Counted from the first letter of the stretch, positions 12,141 to 23,179 are shown. The stretch is DNA of 64,000 bases from Ailurus styani (GCA_002007465.1 LNAC01001796.1:30596-94595); one strand, 5' to 3'. Program-made: numbers and translations. The notes: generated by a model from the letters alone, not told the origin.

Positions 12141-13555
12141 AAGGACAAGCAAATGCTACATGTTGGGGGATAGGATGTTTAATCCCCACTTGTTCCATTC
12201 CGGGTAGAGGCTCTTCCATTAGGGAAGCTCCCCCCAGGCCTCTGTCTCCATACTCTCTTCTGATGGGTGAATTTGGGAGAAGGAGCAGAGCCTATGTTGT
12301 TTGTCCTTCTCTTGCCTCCTTTGTCTCTAACCAGACTGCTTATCAGAAGCATCTATTTTTATCTCCGCTTCTTAGTGTGTCTCACAGAGGCAGGCCTGAT
12401 TTCCAGAGCCATCTGAGACCGAGTGAATTATTATTAGTGTAAAGAGTAGAGTGGTGTAAGTCAACTAGTTCAACCTGATTAAAATGCAGCCTAGCCTTTA
12501 TTGGTAATATTGATATTGTTTCTGATATGTCTTCATCTGTCTAATTCCTGAAACTCTCTCTCATTTGTCTCTGAATTACAGTGGAATAAAGGGATATTAT
12601 TAGGTGAGTCTCTTTGACCCCAACATTTGTCATTTTTGATTGTTATTATTAACAGTCATCCTAGAATTCTTTGATTTCTGAATTTCTGAGAATGGTGCTA
12701 TGTAGATCCCATTCCTGGGGAAGACTTGAGTTATGGCTTCTAGAAACTGAAGATCAAGTGTGAACAATGGGTACAATGGGGAAGGGCCTGGTTTGGCTCA
12801 GCTTTCTATTCTTTCTTCTCCCTTATACAAAGTCATCCCCTTTCTCTCATCTGTGTCTACCTATATCCCATCTCGGACCCAACCACTATCTCATCTATCA
12901 CTCCTCCTTTCCTTTGTTCTCACCACCCCCCAAGGCCTTGATTCGAAGCCTCTCTTTAAATCTTCCCCCAAGGAACCTTCCCTTTCTCTTGGCAACCAGC
13001 GACTGACTCTCTGGGTAAAGTGAGCAGTGCTGATGTGTATGAAGGGAGCTCTGGAGAAATAAATTGTGCAGAGGATGAGTGAAGGCTTGAGGAAGAAATG
13101 CTGTCTCTGGCAAAAGACATAGGAACCCTGGAAGATATGCCACCCCTCTGTGAGTGATGGACCTGTTCAGTTTGAGTTACTGCCACACACCAGATTATCA
13201 TTTTGAATAGTTCAATATGGCTGCAGTAGGAGCCAGCAGGAACTCACAGAAGACATTTTAATAATCACGGGGTTCAATTTTGACATGGGGTGTTTGCTGG
13301 CATATAGATGCCAGGAGACAATTCTTTTGACCTGTGTGCCAGAAATCCCCAAGGTTAGTAAAATAAATCATGTCTCAAGCATGCTTGAAACCTGTCAATT
13401 GAGAGCACCATGTCTGCAGGAGTTCCCCTTAGGTCCCCACACCTGGTAACTGCTGTGTGTAAAAAGCTAGGTGGATACTAGATTTACAAGATGCATGCTA
13501 GATCTACTCTGCTATTGAGAAAACATTTTTGGAGGTGGGGCAATATGGTTGCAAG
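12141..13555. other. unique sequence, no gene recognised
   Basis: No supported feature. Open frames of 79-130 codons near 12050-12442 and 12760-13201 overlap on opposite strands and look random. Confidence 0.45.
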
Positions 13556-13765
13556 ATCGCTCAACCAGGAGTCAGAAGACTGGTTTGAAATCTAGATTAG
13601 CCCCTGACTAGCTGGTTGAACCAAAGTAAGTCACCAGACTTCACTAAGCCTATATTCTCCCATCTATTAAATGTAGAAAAGTTAAACCTGCTTTTCCTAA
13701 TCCGTAGTGGTGTTGTGGGGATCAAAAGAGAATACATTTGAAATGACTTTAGAAGATGTGAACCA
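13556..13765 (+). repeat. MIR relic
   Basis: A clear MIR word order: aggagtcagaagactggttt, gctggttgaaccaaagtaag, ctatattctcccatctatta, then gtggtgttgtggggatcaaa. Confidence 0.6.
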
Positions 13766-14699
13766 TGTTTTTGATGTAAGACATTATCAGTCTTTGTGGC
13801 AATTTCTTATCTCCCCTTCCTCATTCTCCTTTGTCCCTTCAACTGTCACTCCTTTAGGGCCTTGCTGCTGCCTGCCCAAATTCTTCCCAGGGCTCCTTAT
13901 AGAGGAGTTCTCTACAGTCTTGTTCATATCCTCTGTGCCCAAATTCAAACATTTCTATTCTATTTCTCTAGGAACGGTGGAGTCTTCAATCATCCAGTGT
14001 AAGGATTGTTCCAGGTTATGGCGGTAATGACATAATTGTTACCCTTGGGGCATGTGTTACTTCATAATATATAATATTATGAAGGAAGGAATCTCTAAGT
14101 GTGGGACTTTCAGGCATGGGGCCTAAGTTCATTGCTCCTCAAGCCCTGCAAGCCTGCAGATTAGGTTAAATGGGATGGAACAGAAAGATGAAGATCCACA
14201 AAGTTCACCTCCGCTGGAGCCTATCTCCTAGGAGATGCCCACAATAGGGAGCCAAAGGAGCTGCCATGTACATTAGGCATTTGGGTCCAGGAGCACAGTC
14301 TTAGAGCAACCCTCTAAATATTGCATTCAGGTTTGGTCTGCCTTTGAACTTGCTAGTTGTTTCTTCATACCTTGAATGTCAAACTGTAGGCTCAGAGCAC
14401 AGTGTTGAAGCTCAACCTGCAGCTGCTCTTATATGCCTTGTGCGGAAGTCTCTACAATGAAAAACTAGTCAAATCCTAGATTTAACTGGTGCATCATTCA
14501 TACTTTAGTAAGTGTTATGGATCGATCGGAACAGATAGGCTCTGGGGAAGCTCTGCCTGAACAAGAAGGAATGGCTTGGAATGCAAGAGAATACCTCTAA
14601 CACAGGCAAAAATTCCATCTTTTATTAATATCTTCATTCATTGATTAATTGAATCATTCATTCCCTCACCAAAATGTAGTATGTTTTTCTTCATTCTAT
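13766..14699. other. unique sequence with a small perfect palindrome
   Basis: No gene or repeat recognised apart from the inverted repeat listed at 14060-14084. Confidence 0.45.
14060..14084. repeat. perfect inverted repeat, 11-base arms, 3-base loop
   Basis: The arm cttcataatat at 14060-14070 is the exact reverse complement of atattatgaag at 14074-14084, with ata between. AT-rich; it could be chance or a relic of a palindromic DNA transposon. Confidence 0.85.
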
Positions 14700-15480
14700 G
14701 CACATTCTAGATGGTGTGAGTAGGAGGGTGATCTGTTTGAAGTGAGCCTGAAAAGAAAGGAAATGTCTGGTAAAGAAAGATATGGAGGGGTAATGGTGCA
14801 CATATTGTAGCTACAGGAACACTACTAGTAAAGGCTAAGGAAATAGATGAAGCAGTAAGTTAATTGTTAAACAGTGCAAATGTAGGGAAGAATGAGAGAT
14901 GAGGCCAAAACTGGATAGAGTCAGAATTCAGAGAACCTTATATAGCATACCAAGGAATCTAAACATTTTGCTGCAGGCAATAGGGGCCCACGTGGGTTTT
15001 TTTCAAAAGCAAAACCATGGCATAATAATACTTGTGGTATTAGAAAGCCAACCTTAGCACTGGCATCAAGGAAGTGGTAAGGGAAGTAATGGTAAGGATA
15101 AATACAGGGAGAACAGTTAAAATACAAAGAGGTAACATGGGACTAAGGTGGGTAACAACAGTGAGATTGAAAAAGATGGGATGGAAACAAGAGATGTTCT
15201 GTAGGTGGAATTACCATAATTAATCTGGCAGCCACATGGACCTTTAGGGAAAAAGAGATAACTTAGGAAACAAAAGATAGTGGTGAGAAAATATACAGAA
15301 GAGCGGGGACAGGTGATGAGGAAGAAGATCTGTTTTGGCCACCTTGACCTTGACATTTAATGCCCTGAGACATTTAAGGGAAGCTAGTGAAGTAGGCAGT
15401 CATATAGACAAATCTGGAGCCCAAGGTGGACAGCCAGGATTCAGGACTGGTGACTGCATCTGGAGTCTCCTGTAAACCAC
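14700..15480 (+). repeat. ancient long interspersed repeat (probable diverged copy)
   Basis: Purine-rich text with phrases similar to the other ancient copies in the window (aggaatctaaacattttgct, tgggatggaaacaagagatg, gacatttaagggaagctagt). Only moderately convincing because divergence is high. Confidence 0.35.
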
Positions 15481-15900
15481 TAGAAGCTTCATGGCATGGA
15501 GAAAAAGTTGAGGAAAGAAGGGTTGATTCTTGATTCTTCTTTCTTCTCCTTGCTCTATTTGGCTTTTTTCTTCTCTGCAGTGTCTCCTTGTTCTGATCAG
15601 CCCATGACCACCCCAACCCATCTATTATCTGATCTTGGTGGAGTGAAAGATAGGAAGGGAGGGGCAGATATAGCAACCAGGAGGTGAGTAGAAGCCCTAA
15701 GGCAGGGGAGAAGAAAGAAAAAGAATGACCCTCTACAGAAAACTGTTTCTAGATGTGGATAATCCTATCAATTAGTACATATTTCCAAATACTTACATCA
15801 TGGTACTATATAGAATTAGGTGCACTAGATCTTGTGGGTTTTTCTTGTTGTTGTTGTTTGTTTTTTTGGTTTTGGTTTGATTGTTTGTTTGTTTGTTTTC
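15481..15900. other. unique sequence ending in a (GTTT)n-like tract
   Basis: Short opposite-strand open frames (63-100 codons) near 15374-15687 have no recognisable similarity. A GTT/GTTT low-complexity tract occupies about 15841-15900. Confidence 0.5.
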
Positions 15901-16230
15901 TTGCTCTACCCAGTTCAACACTCGTCTGTTCCTCCTGCCAATCATGTGGTTCCTACTCCTGGTCCAGAGCCTGACATGTCCCTGTCTACCTCTACGTTGA
16001 TGACATTTCTCTCATGGAAACACCCTTATTCCTTCATCCCTCATTAAGTAAATCTTACCTTCTTTTGGAGTCCAGCACAAGTTCCAACTTCTGCAGGTCA
16101 CCTTCTCCAATTATTCTAGTCCACTCAATCCATCACCCTCTTCACTGAGTAGATAGCATATACATTTGAGGGCTTAATTATAGATCTCCTGTATTGTTTA
16201 TTAATGATTTCAATAAATTGCAATCTCCTT
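15901..16230 (+). repeat. L2-like LINE fragment
   Basis: Pyrimidine-rich text (caggtcaccttctccaatta at about 16096, then tctcctgtattgtttattaa and gcaatctccttgggggagaa) follows the order of L2 3' sequence. Boundaries are uncertain. Confidence 0.35.
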
Positions 16231-16425
16231 GGGGGAGAAGATAATCTTAACTAAATTTAGGGCTGGAAGAGCTGGTCCTTTCTCCTGAGTGTTCACAGTT
16301 GTCTGCTTCCTCTGTGCCACCAGGCCTGCCCTTCTGTTGCGTTGATCTGTGTAATTGGTAGAAAAAAGAATGACAGATCCTTGAAAGTTCAAGATGTTTT
16401 CATTAGGAAAGGCAAAGTGCTACTT

Positions 16426-16469
<44 letters not shown>

Positions 16470-16477
16470 GAGAGAGG
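16426..16477 (+). repeat. (GA)n microsatellite with CA interruptions
   Basis: About 25 GA units, interrupted by gacag at two places. Confidence 0.95.
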
Positions 16478-16517
16478 AAATAAATAATTTAGGAAAGCTG
16501 GAAAAGAGGGATTAGAG

Positions 16518-16547
16518 AAACCAGAATAAACCAGAATAAACCAGAAT
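16518..16547 (+). repeat. three tandem copies of a 10-base unit
   Basis: The unit aaaccagaat, offset by single bases, occurs three times with no mismatch. Confidence 0.9.
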
Positions 16548-16951
16548 AGTCTGGGTAATTTGGTCAGATGTTTTGAGAATTGGAAATCTGCTGTTCTGTG
16601 GTGTCTGAAGGACTTGGGGTAGAAAATGGGTGGAGGTCACTTGGATATTTCAATTTGTCATGAAATGCAAAGCTTTGGGGACATTTTAAACTATTTAAAC
16701 TGTTTTTCTTCCATTGTTTTTATAAAGGGAATCAGTTGTATTCCTATTGCAACAATAACATATAAAATTAATTCCATGTGACTTTGTATCAAGAATATTT
16801 TAAAGTCTTATTGTCATTGAAAACTGAATATTCCCTGGAAAGTTTTAGAAAAACATATCAATAAAAATTTTAATGAATATGGATTATGTAACTTACTTAT
16901 GCTAGGTACCATGACCAATTAAAAAATTAATAAAATATTATTGGTTAAAAC
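16548..16951. other. unique AT-rich sequence, no gene
   Basis: No repeat or gene recognised between the small tandem repeat and the target site of the L1 insertion. Confidence 0.5.
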
Positions 16952-17202
16952 TTAGGGACATTTACATCCTCTCCAACATTTGTTGTTTCTTGCCTTGTTA
17001 ATTTTGCCATTCTAACTGGTGTAAGGTGGTATCTCAATGTGGTTTTGATTTGAATTTCCTATTGGCTAATGATGATGAACATTTTTTCATGTGTCTGCTA
17101 GCCATTTTTATGTCTTCATTGGAGAAGTGTCTGTTCATGTCTTCTGTTCATTTTTTGACTTGGTTATCTGTTTTTTGGATGTTGAGTTTGAGAAGTTCTT
17201 TA

Positions 17203-17625
17203 GAAAGGGAAACCCCCTTACACTGTTGGTGGGAATGCAAGTTAGTGCAGCCACATTGGAAAGCAGTGTGGAGATTCCTCAAAAAATTAAAAATACAGCC
17301 ACCCTATTACCTGGCAATTGCACTACTAGGTATTTACCCCAAAGATACAGATGCAGTGAAAGGAAGGGCCATATGTATCCCAACGTTTATAGCAGCAATA
17401 TCCACAATCGCCAAACTGTGGAAAGAGCCTAGATGCCCTTCAACAGATGAATGGATAAAGAAGATGTGGTCCATATACACAATGGAATATTACTTAGCCA
17501 TCAGAAAGGATGAATACCCAACATTTGCATCAACATGGATGGGACTGGAGGAGATTATGCTGAGTGAAATAAGTCAAGCAGAGAAAGTCAATTATCATAT
17601 GGTTTCACTTATTTGTGGAAAATAA
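17203..17625 (+). pseudogene. LINE-1 ORF2 C-terminal remnant, uninterrupted
   Basis: This is the longest reading frame in the window once the out-of-context inverted part (17026-17202) is removed. It reads about 140 codons of the ORF2p C-terminal region, including [25 protein letters not shown] and YTMEYY words, and ends at TAA 17623-17625. It lacks the endonuclease and reverse transcriptase domains and has no promoter of its own. It is a relic kept open by youth or chance. The frame upstream of 17203 is antisense L1 and does not belong to ORF2. Confidence 0.85.
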
Positions 17626-17843
17626 GGGAGGGGCGCCTGGGTGGCTCAGTGGGTTAAGCCTCTGCCTTCGGCTCGGGTCATGATCTCAGGGTCCTGGGAT
17701 CGAGCCCCACATTAGGGGGGGTCTCTGCTCAGCGGGGAGTCTGCTTCCCCCTCTCCCTCTGCCTGCCTCTCTGGATGCTTGCGATCTCTCTCTCTGTCAT
17801 ATAAATAAATAAAAAAAATTAAAAAAAAAAAGAAAAGAAGGGA
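17619..17843 (+). mobile_element. SINEC inserted in the twin-primed L1
   Basis: The head ggggcgcctgggtggctcag starts at 17630 and the A-rich tail ends near 17832. The bases aaaataaggga before and aaaagaaggga after form an imperfect 11-base duplication. L1 text (aagggataacatggaggac) resumes directly after it, so the SINE is younger than the L1. Confidence 0.95.
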
Positions 17844-18129
17844 TAACATGGAGGACATTAGGAAAAGGAAAGGAAAAATGAAGGGGGGACATCTGAGGAG
17901 GAGGTAACTACAAGAGATGGTGGAACATCTCTGAGAAACAAACTGAGGGTTTTAGAGTGGAGGGGGTGGGGGAATGGGTGAGCCTTTTGAGGTGTATTAA
18001 GGAGGGCACATATTGCATGGAGCACTGGGTGTTACATGTAAAGAATGAATCTTGGAACACTACATCAAAAACTAATGATGTATTGTATGGTGACTAACAT
18101 AACACAATAAAAAAAATTAGGGACATTTA

Positions 18130-18951
18130 AAAATACACAAAGTCACAAGGAAGAAGGTAACAATAATCCTTAGTACCACTACCTAAAACAATGTTTTATT
18201 TATTTGCTTTAAATATCATTTTTTAAGAAAAAGTACTTTCTATAAAAATAATGATGTAAGTTTTAAAATAATGTAGAGAAGTACAAAAATGACAGTAAAA
18301 AATTCATTCACAAATCATACTGCTCAGAAGCAGTCATCAGTATATCTAAATGAAGCTCATTCTGGACATCTTTGTCTGCAAATATATGAGAGAAGGGGAA
18401 GGACCAGAAGTGGGGTATATTTTTAGGGAAATAGATTGACATAATACAGCCTCTTTTAAAATAGATTTAATTAATTTAATTTTACTTGAATTTAACAGAA
18501 GAAAAATAACCTGATGTTAAATTGTAAGAATCTCTGAGCTTCAAATAATTGTGTTTTCACCACAGGGGAGAGCTTTTCCTAAAAGATTCCTTTAAGTTTA
18601 AAAAGAGAGATTTAAAAACATTGAGATGAGAGTTATGATTTTTAAGTGACATTTGCCCATTTAATCTGTCTCTCTTTTAAAATTTAATTTATTTTTATTT
18701 TTATTTTTGACTTTTATATTCACAATGGTTATCTAGGCTACTTTTCTATGGAAGTAATTTGGTTTTTAGAGATGTGTTTTGTGTTTCCTGCTTTTCAAAG
18801 GTACTTAATTGGTTAAAAATGATATTTTGGCCCCCGGTTTATTTCTTTTCCTTAAGAACTTCAATCTCACTTCCTATTTCATTTTGTTGTTTTATTATCT
18901 TACCCACAAATTCTCTTTTTGCTGACAATTTCTTATTAGGTTATTCTCCAA
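18130..18951. other. unique AT-rich sequence, no gene
   Basis: No supported repeat or gene. A T/A-rich low-complexity patch lies at about 18675-18710. Confidence 0.45.
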
Positions 18952-19135
18952 CAGGGGTTGGCAAACTTTTTCTGTGAATGGCCAAATAGTAAATATTTTA
19001 GGCTTTGTGGCTATAGTTGTAACTACTCATCTCTGCCATTGTAGTATAAGAGCAGTCTCAGAGAACACATCCATGAATGGGTGTGGTTGTGTTCCAGTAA
19101 AACTTTATTTACTCAGAAGGGTGGTGGACCAGTAA
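18952..19135 (+). mobile_element. hAT-type non-autonomous DNA transposon relic
   Basis: It starts caggggttggcaaacttttt and continues with aaatattttaggctttgtgg, aactactcatctctgccatt and aaaactttatttactcagaa. This is the pattern of a common old mammalian hAT-Charlie-type element with cagggg-type terminal repeats. The right end is degraded, so the terminal inverted repeat cannot be shown. Confidence 0.65.
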
Positions 19136-19374
19136 TGTGTCTTTCCCTTGTTGGTATCTGCTAATAATTTTTGTTGGGAGAGGATATTTTACTTTTGAAA
19201 AATCATTGTGTTGGATAGTAGGAGAGATAAATTCTTAGGTGCAGTTTCTAGTGATCATTTTAATCTAGAAATACTAAAATATTTTTCACTTCTTTTAGGA
19301 TATCAGTCTTGTGGTTTTTCTGGACATGATGTGGTGCTGAGACTGGCCACAGGGCTAATCAGCCTTATGTAAGT

Positions 19375-19475
19375 TTTCTGTTGATAGGAAAACTTATGCT
19401 CAGAGAAGTCAAGAAACTAGCTCAAAGACACATGGAAAACTAGTTTAACAGATGGTACATGATCACAGATCTTTA
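19375..19475 (-). repeat. MIR relic (reverse)
   Basis: The text gaaaacttatgctcagagaa, then caagaaactagctcaaagac and acatggaaaactag, is the reverse-strand MIR core pattern (gaaactgaggcacagagagg, cttgcccaaggtcaca). Confidence 0.45.
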
Positions 19476-19526
19476 AAAAAAATGTTTTTATGGAGGTGAA
19501 GTTCACAGAAATAAAATTAAACATTT

Positions 19527-19983
19527 TAAAGTGAACAATGCAGCCATCAAAAAACCCCTGAAATCTTGTCATTTGCAATGACATGGATGGAACTAGAGGG
19601 TATTATGCTAAGTGAAATAAGTCAATCAGAGAAAGACAATTATCATATGATCTCTCTGATATGAGGAGTTTGAGAGGCAGGGTGGGAGGGGGTNNNNNNN
19701 NNNNNNNNNNNNNNNNNNNNNNNNNNNTGGGAGGGAAAAATGAAACAAGATGGGACTGGGGAGGGAGACAAACTATAAGAGACTGTTAATCTCAGGAAAC
19801 AAACTGAGGGTTGCTGGGGGGTGGGGGGGAGGGGTAGGGTGGCTGGGTGATGGACATTGGGGAGGGTATGTGCTATGGTGAGTGCTGTGATTGTGTAAGA
19901 CTGTTGATTCACAGATTTGTAACCCTGAAGCAAATAATACATTATATGTTAATAAAAAATAAATAAATAAAATAAAGTGAACA
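19527..19983 (+). mobile_element. younger LINE-1 3' end inserted in the old L1, containing an assembly gap
   Basis: It is flanked by taaagtgaaca at 19527-19537 and 19973-19983. The body has acatggatggaactagaggg, gtcaatcagagaaagacaat, a G-rich 3' region and the tail aataaaaaataaataaataa. It is 5'-truncated. The run of n at 19694-19727 lies in the G-rich part. Confidence 0.9.
19694..19727. other. assembly gap (34 n)
   Basis: A run of n within the G-rich stretch of an L1 3' region (ggtgggagggggt before, tgggaggg after). The true length is unknown. Confidence 0.99.
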
Positions 19984-20738
19984 GTTCAGTCACATTTAGT
20001 ACATTCACAATGTTATGCAACATCCACAATAAAATATTCTAAAATATTTTCATTCCTCCCAAAAGAAGCTACATACCCATCAAGCATTCACTCCTCTTTC
20101 TCCTCTTCCCCCAGCCCCTGGCAGCCAGCCATCTGTTTTCTGTTCCTATGGATTATCTAGTCTAGGTATTTCATATAAATGGAATCATACAGCACATAAC
20201 CTTTTGTGTCTGGCTTTTTTTTAGTTAGCACGATATTTTTGATGTTTATCCGCATTGTAGCATGTATCAGTACTTCATTCCTTTTTACAGCTGAAAAATA
20301 TTTCACTGTATGTTTATAGCACAGCATCCATGCATCTGTTGGTGGACAACTGGGCTGTTTCTACCTTTTAGCTATCGTGAATACTGCTGCTATGAACATG
20401 TGTGTAGATGTATTTATTTGAGTCCCTATTTTTAATTCCTTTATAGCTTTGTATGGAATTACTGAATCACATAATTTTTTGTTCAACGTCTCGAAGAACT
20501 GCCAAACTGTTCTCTGGTGATCCCTCTTTTACATCCTACCAACATATGAAGATTTCAATGCTTTCATATTCTTGCTAAAACTTGTTATGTGCCATTTTTT
20601 TTTTTTGCCAACACATATTGTTGACTTCCAGTGCTTTTGTCTTAGGAGGTCACAGGATTTGTCTTAAATAATTAACTTGCCTGATTTCTGTAATTATAGT
20701 ATCTATCATAATTCAGGGTATCTAATCTGTATCATTAA

Positions 20739-20882
20739 ATATCTTATGGAGGGGGGAGGGGGGTGGGTAAGCCTGGTGATGGGTATTAAGGAGGGCACGT
20801 ATTGCATGGAGCACTGGGTGTGGTGCATAAACAATGAACCTTGGATCACTGAAAAAATAAAGTAAAAAAAATACCTTATGGA
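20739..20882 (+). mobile_element. very short (about 120-base) LINE-1 3' end with target site duplication
   Basis: The duplication is atatcttatgga (20739-20750) and ataccttatgga (20871-20882), with one mismatch. Between them lies only the last part of an L1 3' region: a G-rich start, ggcacgtattgcatggagca, ctgggtgtggtgcataaac, then a short A-rich tail. Confidence 0.9.
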
Positions 20883-22674
20883 TATATTTTATTCTAAAAT
20901 TCTAAATTCCCAGCCAGTGTTCAATGATCTCATTGACAACAAATTTTCAAAATATTGTTTCAACAAAGTTAATTGTAACTTATTTTAAAGTTTAGGAAAT
21001 ATAGTAGATATAACAGCTGAATCCTTTTATAATCCTCATTCTAGGAGGATAAAGTAGACCTGAGTGCCCATCTGTTAGAGTGGCCGTGGAGGTGTTTACT
21101 TCATTGGGTAAGATATTGGACAAGAATGGTTGCTAACATCCTTTCCAACTTCATTTTTAAAATTAGAATTTGAATATTTACAGAGGACTTTCTGAGAATG
21201 TACAAAACTCTGAAAATGTTGTAATGCATAACTTAAAAAAATAAATTTTTGCTGTTTTGCCACATTAGAGGAGAATGGGAGCTGATGTTCAAAATCCAAC
21301 CAAGATGAAATGGTACAAGTCAAAATGCCGAGGATCACTGCTCTGTAAAAAGTAGGAAAGAAGAGGTAAGTGACCCTCTCAACCTGACTCCCCAGATCTG
21401 TAGAGTCTTCCAGGGCATTCCCTGGCTCTGGCTGCATTTAGCTGGCCCATCTCCTTGGAATCTGCAATATCGTAAATCTGCCAGCAAAACTGGCCTGGCA
21501 CCTGTTGCCCAAGCCCAACATTCCCTCTGGCAAGGAGAGGCATAAATCCCTTTGCATCTGGGCCTTCATCTCTGCTGCACTTGGACTGATCCTGAAAGTC
21601 ACCCTTGGCTCTTTGAAGGAAAATATCCTTTCTCCAGGGCCTTCTCCATCTTTGATAGATCGATTCACCCCATGCTGCCAGTAAGGACATTTTAGAATGG
21701 AACCTTCTTCTTGAAGGTTGACATTACCCCAGGAAATGCACCCTCCTCTCTGTGGAGGGCATGATCATAGAAAATCCTCCATGTAAAGCTGGGCAGGCAC
21801 CTACCTCTCCTGATGAACAGTGCTGCAAATCAAGTAGGCCTTTTGCAGTATATACATATGGAATGAGGTTTATTTATGAGTGGGAAGAAACCTATAAAGA
21901 AGAGTTATTAAGTCCAGGAGGAACTAATTTATGTCATAGTAAAATTCAGACTATAGTTCAGCCAGAGGAATGACAGTCTCTGACAGGTGTCCATGAATAA
22001 ATTCCCCTTCCTCTAAAGCATTCTCTTCTCTTTGCTAGCCACTGGCTAAATTCTTCATCTGGCTTGAGGAATTTTTTCTTCCTGCGCTTCTCTTCATCTT
22101 CCTTCCTTCATGAACTTTACTGCTCCAAGAGATGAAAGGAAGGAAGGACACACCACCAGCCAGCTTTGAGAAAGCCTTGGATTTTCATTGCTCTATGCAG
22201 ATTTTCAGAGCCTGGAAACTGAGCTGTTGTCCTTCAGGCTGCTGGGTACTGGCTAGGAGACCTGAGGAAGCCAGAATAGGCAGCACACAGATACCCAGTT
22301 TCTGTCAATAAACTCATGGGATCACAGCATCCCCCGAGGTTGGAGGCCATGGAGTCCTGCATTTTAAGACTCTGTGGGTAGGAACTATTTAATGAGATCC
22401 TGTCGTTCAGTGGCCATTGCCTCTAAGAAGCTCAGCATACTCAGGTCTTTGGCCAAGAGCTCTGCACCTGCGGGTGCAGTAGTGACTGTCTGTCCTTTGT
22501 AGACATAGGTAAGGATTCCAGATCTCATCTGCATTCAGGTGGGACACAATGTCCTTCCGGCATCCACTGCAGCAGTTTGTGTCTGCATGTATAATTGCTC
22601 AGAAAGCACAGACTGGCTTCTATTAAATGAGGTAAGGATGCTGAATGCATAAATAAGGCTAGGAGTCATCTATA
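20883..22674. other. unique sequence, no gene recognised
   Basis: No repeat or gene. Opposite-strand open frames of 76-113 codons around 21096-21690 show no family resemblance. The 21360-21690 stretch is relatively GC-rich and repeat-free. Confidence 0.45.
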
Positions 22675-22675
22675 T

Positions 22676-22733
<58 letters not shown>

Positions 22734-22762
22734 CATCTATCACCTATCATCTATCTAGCTAT
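22675..22762 (+). repeat. (TCTA)n microsatellite
   Basis: About 14 uninterrupted tcta units, then interrupted copies (ccatctatcacctatcatct). Long enough that length polymorphism is likely. Confidence 0.97.
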
Positions 22763-22952
22763 ATTTATACTAATATGTCTTTATCTAACTCTGTATTTTT
22801 TTATTAACATACATAGAAATAGAACCCATGACCAAAATCTCATTACAAAACTGATCAAATGGAAACTTTATAATGAACTACATTCTTTCTTTTCTTTAAA
22901 CAACTTCATATAGAAGCGTTCGTGGGTAAAAGCAGGGATGAATATCATACAT

Positions 22953-23179
22953 ATAGATACCGCTTAAGGGCGCCTGGGTGGCTCAGTGGGTTAAAGCCTC
23001 TGCTTTCGGCTCAGGTCATGATCTCAGGGTCCTGGGATCGAGGCCCGCATCCGGCTCTCTGCTCAGCACGGAGCCTGCTTTCCCCTCTCTCTCTGTCTGC
23101 CTCTCTGCCTCCTTGTGATCTCTCTCCCTCTGTGAAATAAATAAATAAAATCTTTTAAAAAAATAGATACCGCTTAAGG
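22953..23179 (+). mobile_element. SINEC with perfect 17-base target site duplication
   Basis: The duplication atagataccgcttaagg occurs exactly at 22953-22969 and 23163-23179. The SINE body between has an A-box-like tggctcagtgg (22979-22989) and B-box-like gggatcgaggc (23034-23044), the internal RNA polymerase III promoter pattern of tRNA-derived SINEs. It ends in AAATA repeats. The perfect duplication suggests a relatively young insertion. Confidence 0.98.

Larger units (their letters stand above)
16952..18129 (+). mobile_element. LINE-1 insertion with 5' inversion (twin priming), complete with target site duplication
   Basis: Both ends carry the exact 13-base duplication ttagggacattta (16952-16964 and 18117-18129). 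Bases 16965 to about 17201 are L1 in reverse orientation, and about 17202-18116 are L1 forward to its A-rich tail. The reverse segment, read on its own strand, ends in ttggagaggatg and the forward segment starts agaaaggga. These are adjacent in L1, as shown by the uninterrupted gatgtggagaaaggggaacc at 42257. About three bases are lost at the inversion. A SINE lies inside at 17630. The coding potential is only an ORF2 C-terminal remnant. Confidence 0.93.
19480..20585 (-). mobile_element. old LINE-1 3' region (reverse), split by a younger L1
   Basis: Left part 19480-19537 (ggaggtgaagttcacagaaa, then aaagtgaaca) and right part 19973-20585 (aaagtgaacagttcagtcac, cagcccctggcagccagcca, tcatataaatggaatcatac, gctgtttctaccttttagct) join into one diverged reverse-strand L1. 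The split is at the duplication taaagtgaaca. Confidence 0.75.

Noticed and set aside
17026..17202. N-terminal part of the longest open frame (199 codons)
   Set aside because: It is antisense L1 from the inverted segment that happens to be open and in frame with the genuine ORF2 remnant after 17203; not a real protein start.
22675..22762. Direct repeats that could suggest a CRISPR-like array
   Set aside because: They are uninterrupted 4-base units of a microsatellite with no spacers, in vertebrate DNA.
22979..23044. tRNA gene suggested by A-box and B-box words
   Set aside because: The words belong to the tRNA-derived head of a SINE; the cloverleaf is decayed and the element carries the SINE tail and target site duplication.
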